Source: Limnoglobus sp. (lineage in GTDB: Bacteria > Planctomycetota > Planctomycetia > Gemmatales > Gemmataceae). Taken from it: 7,370 nucleotides of DNA. Both the position numbers and the translations under genes were made by a program. Below the pieces are notes generated by a model. It did not search any database. It was not told the DNA's origin and was given only the letters and a program-made list of their open reading frames with translations. The stretch is from positions 1-7,370 of the forward strand of contig JANXNT010000984.1 in NCBI GenBank assembly GCA_025353985.1. Reading direction: 5' to 3'. Shown piece by piece: positions 1 through 6,445 of the stretch. The number at the start of each line of letters is the position of its first letter. The first letter of the stretch is position 1.

Positions 1-803
1 CCGAGCTTTTCGCGGAGGCGGCGAACGAGTTGCGGGTTCTTACGCACGAAGTTCTGGAACACAACCATATCGATCTTGCCGTCTTTACGGAATCGAACCG
101 GGTTGCGATCTTCGGGCTTGACGTTACTGAGTTGAAACATCGAACGCAGCGTCGTCACTTTGTCCGAAACGCTGAATTTGTTCTGGTAATAGAACGCGAT
201 CTGGAACCGCATATCGGGAGACATGCGGTTCATCCGCTCGCCTTCGGCAAGCAATTCGATACCGCGAGTGATGTAGTAATACATGTCGTTGAGGCGGTCG
301 TTTTCAACGGACACGTTGTAAGCAATGTTCCAGCTTTGATAGATCCACGGCGTAATAAAGTTCGGCTGAAGGCGAGTCACGAGGCGTACGAGTTGCTCGA
401 ATTCGTGGAACTCGTTTCGCTTCTGTTTCTCGATTGCGGCACGCCAAGTGACCGTCGTCGCGATCCCACGCGAACCGACCAGCACGCAGCGCAACAGCGA
501 ACCCGCGATCTCCGCATCGCCCTGTTCGAGTTCGCGCAGATCCAGTGCCTCGGGGCGAGCTTGTTCCTGGATCGTCCGGCTCGACAGCCAATCGGCCGCG
601 CGGTTAATCAGATACGGGGCCGCTTCGGGCTTGTCGTCGGTGCTGCCGCGACGCGCTTGATTGAGGTACACCACGCGTGCTTCTTCGGACAGCGGCAAAC
701 GCACTTTGCCGCGCCAGAACATACTCAGCGTGAATAGCGCGATGATTGCGATACCGTACGCGATCTTCCGCCGCACGGTCGCTTGTTGGAATGGATTCGC
801 CAT
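1..803 (-). CDS. Membrane-anchored protein of unknown function, C-terminus beyond the left edge
   Basis: An uninterrupted minus-strand frame runs from ATG at 803 to the window edge (267 full codons). The product begins MANPFQQATVRRKIAYGIAI. A single hydrophobic segment at about residues 14-30 follows the positive RRK cluster, which suggests an N-in signal anchor with the rest outside the cytoplasm. Residues 130-225 are helical-looking and aromatic-rich (W153, Y155, W158, Y162, then YYY at 175-177), with a LVRLVTRLQPNF stretch that resembles the A/B helix spacing of TPR-like repeats; this is a loose resemblance only. The gene starts 48 bases after the ABC permease stop, so it is probably cotranscribed with the ATPase and permease and may serve that transporter. 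The ribosome site is weak (GGTGA before the ATG). I do not recognise the family. The existence of the gene is well supported; its function is not. Confidence 0.82.
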   Translation of the reverse strand, partial: MANPFQQATVRRKIAYGIAIIALFTLSMFWRGKVRLPLSEEARVVYLNQARRGSTDDKPEAAPYLINRAADWLSSRTIQEQARPEALDLRELEQGDAEIAGSLLRCVLVGSRGIATTVTWRAAIEKQKRNEFHEFEQLVRLVTRLQPNFITPWIYQSWNIAYNVSVENDRLNDMYYYITRGIELLAEGERMNRMSPDMRFQIAFYYQNKFSVSDKVTTLRSMFQLSNVKPEDRNPVRFRKDGKIDMVVFQNFVRKNPQLVRRLREKL

Positions 804-851
804 AGCAGTCACCGTCTCGAAGATAATCGAATGAATGTCGGGAACGACACA

Positions 852-2894
852 CTACGCCGCCACTTCGCGATTTCGAATCAGATAATACGACAGAATTCCC
901 CACGGCAACAGGTAGCCGAACAGGACGATAAAGTTCATCGCGAGGTATTCGAAGTTGATGTTAAAACCTTCCTTAAGGAAGTTCGTCCAACTGAAGGCGT
1001 AAACGTCGGGGACGATGTTCACGTAACGCCGGAAGATCCACGAAAACGCGATGTCGCCGACCTCGGCTGTTTTCACCCCCGCCGTGCGGTCGAGTTGCGC
1101 CGTCGGTGTATCGGTGCCCAAAATTCGCGTGAACGATTCGAACGGCCCACCGCCCGTGCTCGTTCCACCCGCAACGTCTTTCAAGTGCTCGACGAAATAG
1201 GCACTGAGGTAGATAAACAACGTCGCCAGGAAACTGATAATGCCTGCGAGGTACGTGCTGAGCGTAATCGCGACGCCGATGGCCACCGTTACTTGACACC
1301 AGAGACCGAAGGCGCACTTAAAGAAGTTCTCGCTGAAGGTCTTTTCGCCTTCCATGTAGTACAAATCGCCCGATGCCATGCCAAGCATCTGGCCATCGCT
1401 GATGCACTTCACGTAAGTCTGGACGCGCGGTTGGCGATAGCCTTCTTTGTCCGTCGGCGGTGTGCCTTCCCGGGCCTTGCGAAACAATCCCGCTGGCACG
1501 GGGACGCCGCTCGGGTGGTAATCGTAAACTTCCACCGAAGCCACTTCGTAGAAGCCGTACTTCTCCGCGAGGTCGTTGATGTACTTCCAGCCTGGTGTGT
1601 TCGGTAACGCATAATCCAGCGACTTGATCGACACGCCAGGAATTTCGCCCTTGGCCAGTTTCCGGTCGATCTCCTCGCGTTCGGCCTTATATTGTTTCTC
1701 TTTCTCACTGTCCGCCCATTGCCACCGGCCATCGCCGCGTACGCTCGGTGGGAGTTGATCGCACTGCCAAGCCGTGAAGCGAATGTTGATGTCCACGCCA
1801 CGGTTTTCATCGCCTTTCGTGAGGCGGAAAATGTCGAACGTATACTCGCAAGGCACCGCATCGCGATCCGTCCCTGCCATCGCAGCGGGGATATTTTCGA
1901 ACGCCCAAATCGCTCGTTCCGAAGTTGATTTCGAACCCGCAATGTACTTGCGGTAATCGAATTCGCGACCGACGTTCGTACCGCGATATTCGTTGCTTCT
2001 CGCGCGGAAGTAGAGTTGCCCACGGTGCGGAATCCGTGCCTTTTGCGTTTCCTCAACGGCCTTCTCATCGATAGTCGTTGTGCTGATGAACAACCAACTG
2101 CCGAACGTCATTAGGATCAACGGCACCGTCATCAGCAACGTGAATCCGAAGAAGCGACCGAGTACAACTTCGAATCGCTCGATCGGCTTCGAGACGATCG
2201 TGTAAATGGTTTGGTTTTTCACATCGTTCGGGATGCTGAACGCCGCAATGATCGCGCCGGGTAACAGCAACAGAAACGTCGTCGATAAGCTCGTCCAGTC
2301 GACCGTCGTTCGCAGCTGATCTTCCGCCTTGATCGGGATGAACCATTGCAGTGGGAACAAGAACGGCAGCACGAAAAGCACGAACACCCAGAACATGCGG
2401 TTCCGCCACGTTTCGAGGAACCCGACCTTCGTGAGTGCCCAAATTCGACGGAAACGGAGTTTGAACAAGTCCATCACGAACGGCTGGCCGATGCCGAGCA
2501 ACGCGAAAAGCCCACCGAACATCAGAAACATCGGCTGAAATTGGAGTGCAAATTGCGGCGGAAAATACGGTATCGTCTCGCCGGGTTGCACGTACGGTAC
2601 CATGTTAACGGTGTCCCGACCGATACCCCCCGACCAAGCTGCGATGTAACTCGCGTAGCACAACAGCGACAACATTCCCATTACCAACATCCACATCGTG
2701 ACTGGCGCGCGAGCCTTGGACGATGCCGGTTGGTCTTTCGGCGAACGCAGAGCATACAGCAAGTAAACGACGAGGCCGACGGCGGCGAACCCCCCCGCAT
2801 CCTGCAACCAAACCTGAATCAGGCCGGGCAGATTCGCGAAAGTCTGAGGGTCGCGTTCCAGGATCAGAATCCCGAACAGGGCGGGGTCCGTCAT
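852..2894 (-). CDS. ABC-2 type transporter permease with large soluble insert
   Basis: A 680-residue integral membrane protein, the channel half of an ABC exporter paired with the ATPase just upstream. I see hydrophobic segments near residues 33-50, 67-87, 121-141, 168-187, 203-222, 244-270, 530-567 (probably two) and 650-673. The stretch around 222-250 (ND at 223-224, SKP at 235-237, ER at 239-240, LGRFFG at 245-250) is the conserved cytoplasmic signature of NosY-like/ABC-2 permeases, where ND, SKP and an LG[KR] motif recur. Between 271 and about 525 lies a hydrophilic domain of about 250 residues containing a charged helix (394-416); most simple ABC-2 permeases lack one this large. A GTG at 2918 would add eight residues, but ATG at 2894 has AAGGA nine bases upstream, so I start there. 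The ATPase stop is 56 bases upstream. The substrate cannot be told from sequence. Confidence 0.9.
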   Translation of the reverse strand: MTDPALFGILILERDPQTFANLPGLIQVWLQDAGGFAAVGLVVYLLYALRSPKDQPASSKARAPVTMWMLVMGMLSLLCYASYIAAWSGGIGRDTVNMVPYVQPGETIPYFPPQFALQFQPMFLMFGGLFALLGIGQPFVMDLFKLRFRRIWALTKVGFLETWRNRMFWVFVLFVLPFLFPLQWFIPIKAEDQLRTTVDWTSLSTTFLLLLPGAIIAAFSIPNDVKNQTIYTIVSKPIERFEVVLGRFFGFTLLMTVPLILMTFGSWLFISTTTIDEKAVEETQKARIPHRGQLYFRARSNEYRGTNVGREFDYRKYIAGSKSTSERAIWAFENIPAAMAGTDRDAVPCEYTFDIFRLTKGDENRGVDINIRFTAWQCDQLPPSVRGDGRWQWADSEKEKQYKAEREEIDRKLAKGEIPGVSIKSLDYALPNTPGWKYINDLAEKYGFYEVASVEVYDYHPSGVPVPAGLFRKAREGTPPTDKEGYRQPRVQTYVKCISDGQMLGMASGDLYYMEGEKTFSENFFKCAFGLWCQVTVAIGVAITLSTYLAGIISFLATLFIYLSAYFVEHLKDVAGGTSTGGGPFESFTRILGTDTPTAQLDRTAGVKTAEVGDIAFSWIFRRYVNIVPDVYAFSWTNFLKEGFNINFEYLAMNFIVLFGYLLPWGILSYYLIRNREVAA

Positions 2895-2903
2895 CGCGGA
2901 TAT

Positions 2904-2908
2904 TCCTT
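2904..2908 (-). promoter_or_regulatory. Ribosome binding site deciding the permease start
   Basis: Minus-strand AAGGA lies nine bases before the ATG at 2894. It sits inside the eight-codon extension that the GTG at 2918 would give, which argues for the ATG as the true start. Confidence 0.65.
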
Positions 2909-2950
2909 GAAAGTACACCGATATACGTATGAAGCCAATGAATGCAAATG

Positions 2951-3850
2951 CTACTTCGTCGTTTCCACCGGCGGCAGATACCGCCGACCGGGACGCGTCT
3001 TCGACTCTTCGACGATCCGCAAGAACAAGTCTTCGAGCGTCGTCGTCGGGTGGCCGAACGATTCCAGCTTACCACCGTGTTTCTCGATGGTGGCCGCCAG
3101 ATCGCGCTTGAGTGCGTCCGTCAGCGGCACGCCACTCGCGCGGATTTCGAGACGCTTTTGGTCTTCGACGAGTTTGCTAACCGCGCCGAGTTCTTGCAAG
3201 TCTCCGCCGTATAGAATGGCAATCCGGTCGCACACATCCTGGACGTCGTCCAAGCGGTGCGAACACATGATGATCGTCTTGCCCTTTTTCTTCAGGTCGA
3301 GGATCAAGTCTTTCATCCAGCGCGTACCGAGCGGGTCGAGGCCCGAGGTCGGTTCGTCGAGAATAATCAGGTCCGGGTCGTTAATCAGAGCTTGTGCGAG
3401 GCCGATGCGTTGTCGCATACCCTTTGAATATTCGCGAAGGATACGCTTTTTGTCATTGGCGAGTCCGACGGTATCGATCAGTTCTGCGGCACGCTTTTTG
3501 CGCGTTTCCGAAGGCATGTTGAAGAGGCGACCGTAAAAGTCGAGCGTCTCTTCCGCATTCAAGAAACGGTAGAGGTACGATTCTTCCGGCAAGTAGCCGA
3601 TCTTTTCGTTCTTTTCGACTTTCGCTGCCGGTTCGCCGAAGACGAATGCATCCCCAGAACTCGGGAACAACAGCCCGAGCAACAGCTTGATGGTCGTAGT
3701 TTTCCCCGAGCCGTTCGGCCCGAGCAATCCGAAGATCTCGCCCTTCTGGATCGTCAAATCGAGCGCGTTGAGGGCGACTTTCTTCTTGCGCCCCCAGAAG
3801 TCTCGATAAATCTTGGTCAGGTTTCGCGTTTCGACGACGGTCTCGGACAT
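2951..3850 (-). CDS. ABC transporter ATP-binding protein (ABC-2/NosF-like export family)
   Basis: A 299-residue cytoplasmic ATPase that should energise the adjacent permease. All motifs are intact: Walker A GPNGSGKTT at 44-52, GYLPEE at 85-90 where many exporters have Q in the Q-loop, the signature YSKGMRQR at 141-148, Walker B LIILDE at 161-166, D-loop SGLDP at 169-173, and the switch histidine H198. After about residue 215 a C-terminal extension of some 85 residues follows, as is common in the CcmA/NosF/YhaQ-type ATPases. The frame is open further upstream to 3970, but that extension is rich in R and P and lacks homologue-like character. ATG at 3850 has GGAGAG six bases away, so I start there. 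It is first in a three-gene cluster (ATPase, permease, anchored protein) and is preceded by 173 bases without a gene, the likely promoter location. Substrate unknown. Confidence 0.95.
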   Translation of the reverse strand: MSETVVETRNLTKIYRDFWGRKKKVALNALDLTIQKGEIFGLLGPNGSGKTTTIKLLLGLLFPSSGDAFVFGEPAAKVEKNEKIGYLPEESYLYRFLNAEETLDFYGRLFNMPSETRKKRAAELIDTVGLANDKKRILREYSKGMRQRIGLAQALINDPDLIILDEPTSGLDPLGTRWMKDLILDLKKKGKTIIMCSHRLDDVQDVCDRIAILYGGDLQELGAVSKLVEDQKRLEIRASGVPLTDALKRDLAATIEKHGGKLESFGHPTTTLEDLFLRIVEESKTRPGRRYLPPVETTK

Positions 3851-3856
3851 GAACAT

Positions 3857-3862
3857 CTCTCC
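3857..3862 (-). promoter_or_regulatory. Ribosome binding site deciding the ATPase start
   Basis: Minus-strand GGAGAG ends six bases before ATG at 3850. It abuts the alternative ATG at 3856 with no spacer, so the inner ATG (product beginning MSETVVETRN) is favoured. Confidence 0.7.
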
Positions 3863-3922
3863 GATGCATCGCAGATGAAGACCACCCCACAACGTCGGCG
3901 GGCGGCAAATAGACGGATGTAT

Positions 3923-3942
3923 GAGTCCGGTACGTCGGACTC
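3923..3942. repeat. Small perfect inverted repeat upstream of the ABC cluster
   Basis: GAGTCCG at 3923-3929 and CGGACTC at 3936-3942 form a seven-base perfect inverted repeat around a six-base centre (GTACGT). It lies between the transferase stop (4024) and the ATPase start (3850). There is no T-run after it on the minus strand, so it is a poor intrinsic terminator; it could be an operator or a structure in the 5' leader. At this length chance occurrence is quite possible. Confidence 0.3.
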
Positions 3943-4023
3943 GCGAATCCGGTTCGTGCCGGTTTCGCATGATGACTAGCTATATTAGTTTCCGAAACGA
4001 TTGGGTAAGCCCTCACCGAAACA

Positions 4024-4734
4024 TCATCGAAAGTCGTGCCAATTCCCGTCCGGATCGCGCAGTTCGTTCGGTCGAAAGTTCGCTTTGTAAGTCAGCGACC
4101 GACAGTCTTCGACGTAATACCCGAGATACAGGTGAGAGAGTTTCCGTGCCTGCACCGACTCGATGATCGAAAGCACATTGAACGTCCCAAGCGAGCGATC
4201 GCGTAGCTCCGGTTCGTAGTAAAAATAGATCGCGGATAAGCCTTCGGGTACGACATCAACGTAGCCCACGCCGACGAGTGTATCGCCGAGGAAATAGCAC
4301 CATTCTTCGGTGGGAATCGGGTTCGACACGAACGATTCGACGTATTCGCCGGGCGTTTCCGGGTCGCGTTCGGGCCACCCTTTCGCCTCCGCCTGATGTG
4401 CGTGATAGCGGTCATAGAGTTGCAATTTTTCATCGGTAACGACAGGCGTTCCGATCTCGATGCGAATCTCACTCGCGTTCCGCAGTTTAGCGCGTTTCTG
4501 ACTCGAATTCATCCGGAATCGATCGACGGGAACGCGGATCACCTGGCACGCCCGGCAACTCGGACACTCGGGCCGAAACAACGAGAAGCCGAAGCGACGC
4601 CAGCCGTCTTTCATCCGTTGCAGATACTCGGCCGGTGTCAGTTCACCGACGATGTCGTAACGCAACTGCCACTTTTGTTCGGGCAGGTAACCGCAGCGTG
4701 TGGGCGGTGTCACAAACGTGAAGAGCGGTTGCAT
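4024..4734 (-). CDS. bpt: Aspartate/glutamate leucyltransferase (bacterial ATE/Bpt family)
   Basis: A 236-residue cytosolic enzyme that transfers an amino acid from aminoacyl-tRNA to proteins with N-terminal acidic residues, creating an N-degron read by ClpS and Clp protease. Family hallmarks are seen in order: CGYLPEQKW from C14, then ECPSCRACQVIRVPV at 56-70 with C57, C60 and C63, then SQKR, and in the C-terminal GNAT-like half YFYYEPELRDRSLGTFNVL and YLGYYVEDCRSLTYKANFRP. Length matches bacterial Bpt (about 230-250). Bacterial members characterised as Bpt use leucine, whereas ATE1 uses arginine; sequence here fits Bpt better, but donor specificity is not proven by eye. No clear Shine-Dalgarno precedes ATG 4734; the start is chosen because the N-terminus (FVTPPTRCGYLP) matches the family. 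The upstream mqnD terminator implies its own promoter in 4735-4791, though I could not identify one. Confidence 0.93.
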   Translation of the reverse strand: MQPLFTFVTPPTRCGYLPEQKWQLRYDIVGELTPAEYLQRMKDGWRRFGFSLFRPECPSCRACQVIRVPVDRFRMNSSQKRAKLRNASEIRIEIGTPVVTDEKLQLYDRYHAHQAEAKGWPERDPETPGEYVESFVSNPIPTEEWCYFLGDTLVGVGYVDVVPEGLSAIYFYYEPELRDRSLGTFNVLSIIESVQARKLSHLYLGYYVEDCRSLTYKANFRPNELRDPDGNWHDFR

Positions 4735-4791
4735 GGCAAACGGTCGCGGTGCGGACGGGCCTTGTTACTGATGAGCATATCTGGAGCGAGC

Positions 4792-4819
4792 GGAAAAGCC
4801 CATCGGTCTGGGCTTTTCC
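4792..4819. terminator. Strong hairpin terminator after mqnD
   Basis: An 11-base perfect inverted repeat: GGAAAAGCCCA at 4792-4802 and TGGGCTTTTCC at 4809-4819, with a six-base loop. It starts eight bases after the mqnD stop codon. The AAAAGCCC...GGGCTTTT pattern gives an A-run and U-run flanking a GC core, so it could terminate in both directions. There is no long extra T-run beyond the stem. It separates mqnD from bpt transcription. Confidence 0.85.
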
Positions 4820-4827
4820 TGCACACA

Positions 4828-5667
4828 CTATTCGACGAATTCCACTTGCGTCGGCGACGGGATGATACCCGCTTTATGGCCTTCTTCCAGCAGTCGTCGC
4901 ACCGCCTCGCGTCCCCGCTCGCCGTAATCGAGCGTCCATTCGTTGACGTACATGCCCACGAAACGATCCGCCAGACTGATGTCCATATCGCGAGCATACT
5001 TCAGCGCGTGTTCGAGCGATTCTTTACGGTGATCGAGCGCGTATTGAATGCTCTGCTTCAGCAATCGGCTCACTTCCGAAATCGTTTCGTGGCCGAGATC
5101 GCGACGCACAACGTTGCCACCGAGCGGCAGCGGCAGGCCGGTCTTTTCTTGCCACCACACGCCGAGATCGACGACGAGGCTCAGGCCCTGGTTCTGAAAT
5201 GTCAGCTGTCCTTCGTGGATAATCAAACCCGCGTCGAACTTCTCCGATTCGACGACTTGCAGAATCTCATCGAACGGCACGACCTCGTATTCGAAGCCCT
5301 GCGGCAAGAGTAGTTTCAGTGCGAGAAATGCCGTCGTCATTGTGCCCGGCACGGCAATCTTCACGTTCGGCAAATCGGCGATAGAGAGCTTCTTTTTGCT
5401 AACAACCATCGGCCCGTACTTGTCGCCCATGCTGCAACCGCTCGGCAGCAAGGCGTATTTGTCCAGCAAATAGGCGTAGGCATGAATGCTTACCGCCGTG
5501 ACGTCGAGTTCGCCCTTCAGTGCGCGGCGATTGAGCGTCTCGATGTCCTGAAGTTCGTGCGTAAAGCGAAACCGACCGGTATCGATCTTATCGTTCGCTA
5601 GCGCGTGAAACATAAACGCATCGTCCGGGTCCGGAGAGTGCCCGACGCGAATCAGTTGTGTGGTCAT
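4828..5667 (-). CDS. mqnD: 1,4-dihydroxy-6-naphthoate synthase (menaquinone, futalosine pathway)
   Basis: A 279-residue enzyme with a periplasmic-binding-protein-like fold that splits cyclic dehypoxanthine futalosine to give 1,4-dihydroxy-6-naphthoate, an intermediate to menaquinone; acts in the cytosol. Visible family features: GHSPDPDDAFMFHAL at 9-23 (the substrate-pocket loop, often SPCPND in other members), DIETLNRRALKGELD at 41-55, the GPMVVSKK strand at 85-92, the AVPGTMTTA loop at 105-113, LIIHEGQLTF at 148-157 where H151 corresponds to the catalytic histidine of Thermus MqnD, and VVDLGVWWQEKTGLPLPLGG at 165-184. The match is strong end to end and length is normal. ATG 5667 has AGGAA five bases upstream. 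Only 31 bases separate it from the preceding small gene, so cotranscription is possible; the hairpin at 4792-4819 closes the unit. No other mqn gene is in the window. Confidence 0.95.
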   Translation of the reverse strand: MTTQLIRVGHSPDPDDAFMFHALANDKIDTGRFRFTHELQDIETLNRRALKGELDVTAVSIHAYAYLLDKYALLPSGCSMGDKYGPMVVSKKKLSIADLPNVKIAVPGTMTTAFLALKLLLPQGFEYEVVPFDEILQVVESEKFDAGLIIHEGQLTFQNQGLSLVVDLGVWWQEKTGLPLPLGGNVVRRDLGHETISEVSRLLKQSIQYALDHRKESLEHALKYARDMDISLADRFVGMYVNEWTLDYGERGREAVRRLLEEGHKAGIIPSPTQVEFVE

Positions 5668-5698
5668 AAAAGTTCCTGTGTGTGTTTCGTGCGAATAT

Positions 5699-6076
5699 CT
5701 ACTTCGTGTATTGTTCGATCATCGCCAATAAATCAGGATACAGGTACGACGGAAAATGTCTGTAAAATTGAACGACATCTCCCACTTTCACCGTGCGTAT
5801 CCAGCCAGCATAAAACCAAGTGTCATCGGTTAGCCCGGTCGAAGGGCTACCACCACGTTTTCCGCGTACTTTAATTGCAAAGGGTATGTTTTGTAGTATT
5901 GGTGGCGTTCTCGACCCCGCCACAACCCGGAATTCACTAGTAGTCAAATTCGCACTCGGAAGTGACAGAAGAACGAGTGGGCGCTCTTTCACTTCACCGC
6001 CAAGCATCGGAGTGACACTAGCCCGGACAATTCTCGGAGGCTGCAACGAGAACAGCGAAAAATCTGCATCACTCAC
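5699..6076 (-). CDS. Small protein with MazF/PemK-like features, candidate toxin
   Basis: A 125-residue protein, mildly basic, without signal peptide or membrane segment. Aligned by eye to MazF: IVRASVTPMLGGEVKERPLV (16-35) parallels the MazF strand-loop-strand that reads LIWVDFDPTKGSEQ..HRP; R32 matches catalytic R29 of E. coli MazF, and S55 (in VVAGS) falls exactly 23 residues later, where MazF has T52. IPFAIKV (64-70) and TGLTDDTWFYAGWIRTV (80-96) match the following strand and the GLxxDS-type region of PemK proteins, and a C-terminal helix (113-123) ends it. If real it would be an mRNA interferase with serine replacing threonine. GTG at 6076 has no good ribosome site; the frame is open upstream to the stop of the 93-residue gene, with a possible ATT start at 6097. 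Lower GC than neighbours hints at transfer. The gene is likely; the toxin call is an inference. Confidence 0.75.
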   Translation of the reverse strand: MSDADFSLFSLQPPRIVRASVTPMLGGEVKERPLVLLSLPSANLTTSEFRVVAGSRTPPILQNIPFAIKVRGKRGGSPSTGLTDDTWFYAGWIRTVKVGDVVQFYRHFPSYLYPDLLAMIEQYTK

Positions 6077-6103
6077 AATGAGTACCCGTTTGCGAATGAG
6101 GCC

Positions 6104-6385
6104 TTAATCGACTTCCTGAGGAACAAATTCCGTTTTGCCAGATTCAACGGCGATTCGCGCGCGATCGATCGTCTCAACACTCAACATGTTTGTTGTTTTT
6201 AGTTTGCGATCGCCCAAAATACATTTCAGCTCTTCGAATAGCTCTGTATGTTGCTCAGATTCCGTATAATTATCGATGACCGTATAGAGTCGGACAATTT
6301 CGCTTTCTGTTAGCGAGTGTGTTTCCGACATCTCAAGGATATCTGAAGTTGTAGTGTCTTGAATGGTCGGTATTAAAGTGGCCAT
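6104..6385 (-). CDS. Small acidic protein, candidate antitoxin
   Basis: A 93-residue protein with about 19 acidic against 8 basic residues, no signal peptide and no membrane segment. Residues 24-58 look helical and charged (TESEIVRLYTVIDNY, then EQHTELFEELKCIL), and 68-83 could be another helix. No DNA-binding fold such as ribbon-helix-helix or AbrB/MazE is evident. ATG at 6385 is preceded by GGGA with five bases between. It lies 27 bases before the GTG of the MazF-like gene, in the antitoxin-first order usual for type II modules, and its stop TAA is in the same reading frame as the next gene. GC is lower than in mqnD or the transporter genes. I do not recognise the family; the antitoxin role rests on size, charge and position only. 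Confidence 0.7.
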   Translation of the reverse strand: MATLIPTIQDTTTSDILEMSETHSLTESEIVRLYTVIDNYTESEQHTELFEELKCILGDRKLKTTNMLSVETIDRARIAVESGKTEFVPQEVD

Positions 6386-6445
6386 TGTTTTCCCAGTGTA
6401 ATCTCGAACGGCGTATATGCTATTGTCTCAGAATAGATCCAGTTG

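Noticed and set aside
30..737. 235-codon open frame on the plus strand
   Set aside because: It opposes the minus-strand frame that is open from 803 to the edge, which has a sensible signal anchor, start and operon position.
783..1607. 274-codon open frame on the plus strand
   Set aside because: It lies antisense to the ABC-2 permease, whose membrane helices and motifs are clear; its product is a charged, arginine-rich string without recognisable domains, as expected for an antisense shadow in GC-rich DNA.
2346..3536. 396-codon open frame on the plus strand spanning two genes
   Set aside because: It is antisense to both the permease and the ATPase and crosses their junction. The ATPase motifs on the other strand are complete, and this reading is low in complexity (H, E, Q, R rich).
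4396..5313. 305-codon open frame on the plus strand
   Set aside because: It is antisense to bpt and mqnD and runs through the terminator hairpin; both minus-strand genes match known families end to end.
6050..6097. RVLIVSDAD upstream of and across the GTG start resembles the first strand of response-regulator receiver domains
   Set aside because: No following receiver features (conserved aspartate strand, T/S, K) appear, and the rest matches the MazF-like pattern instead.
6420..6436. Imperfect palindrome CTATT-N7-AATAG upstream of the small acidic gene, considered as an autoregulatory operator
   Set aside because: Only five paired bases in AT-rich DNA; too weak to claim without conservation.
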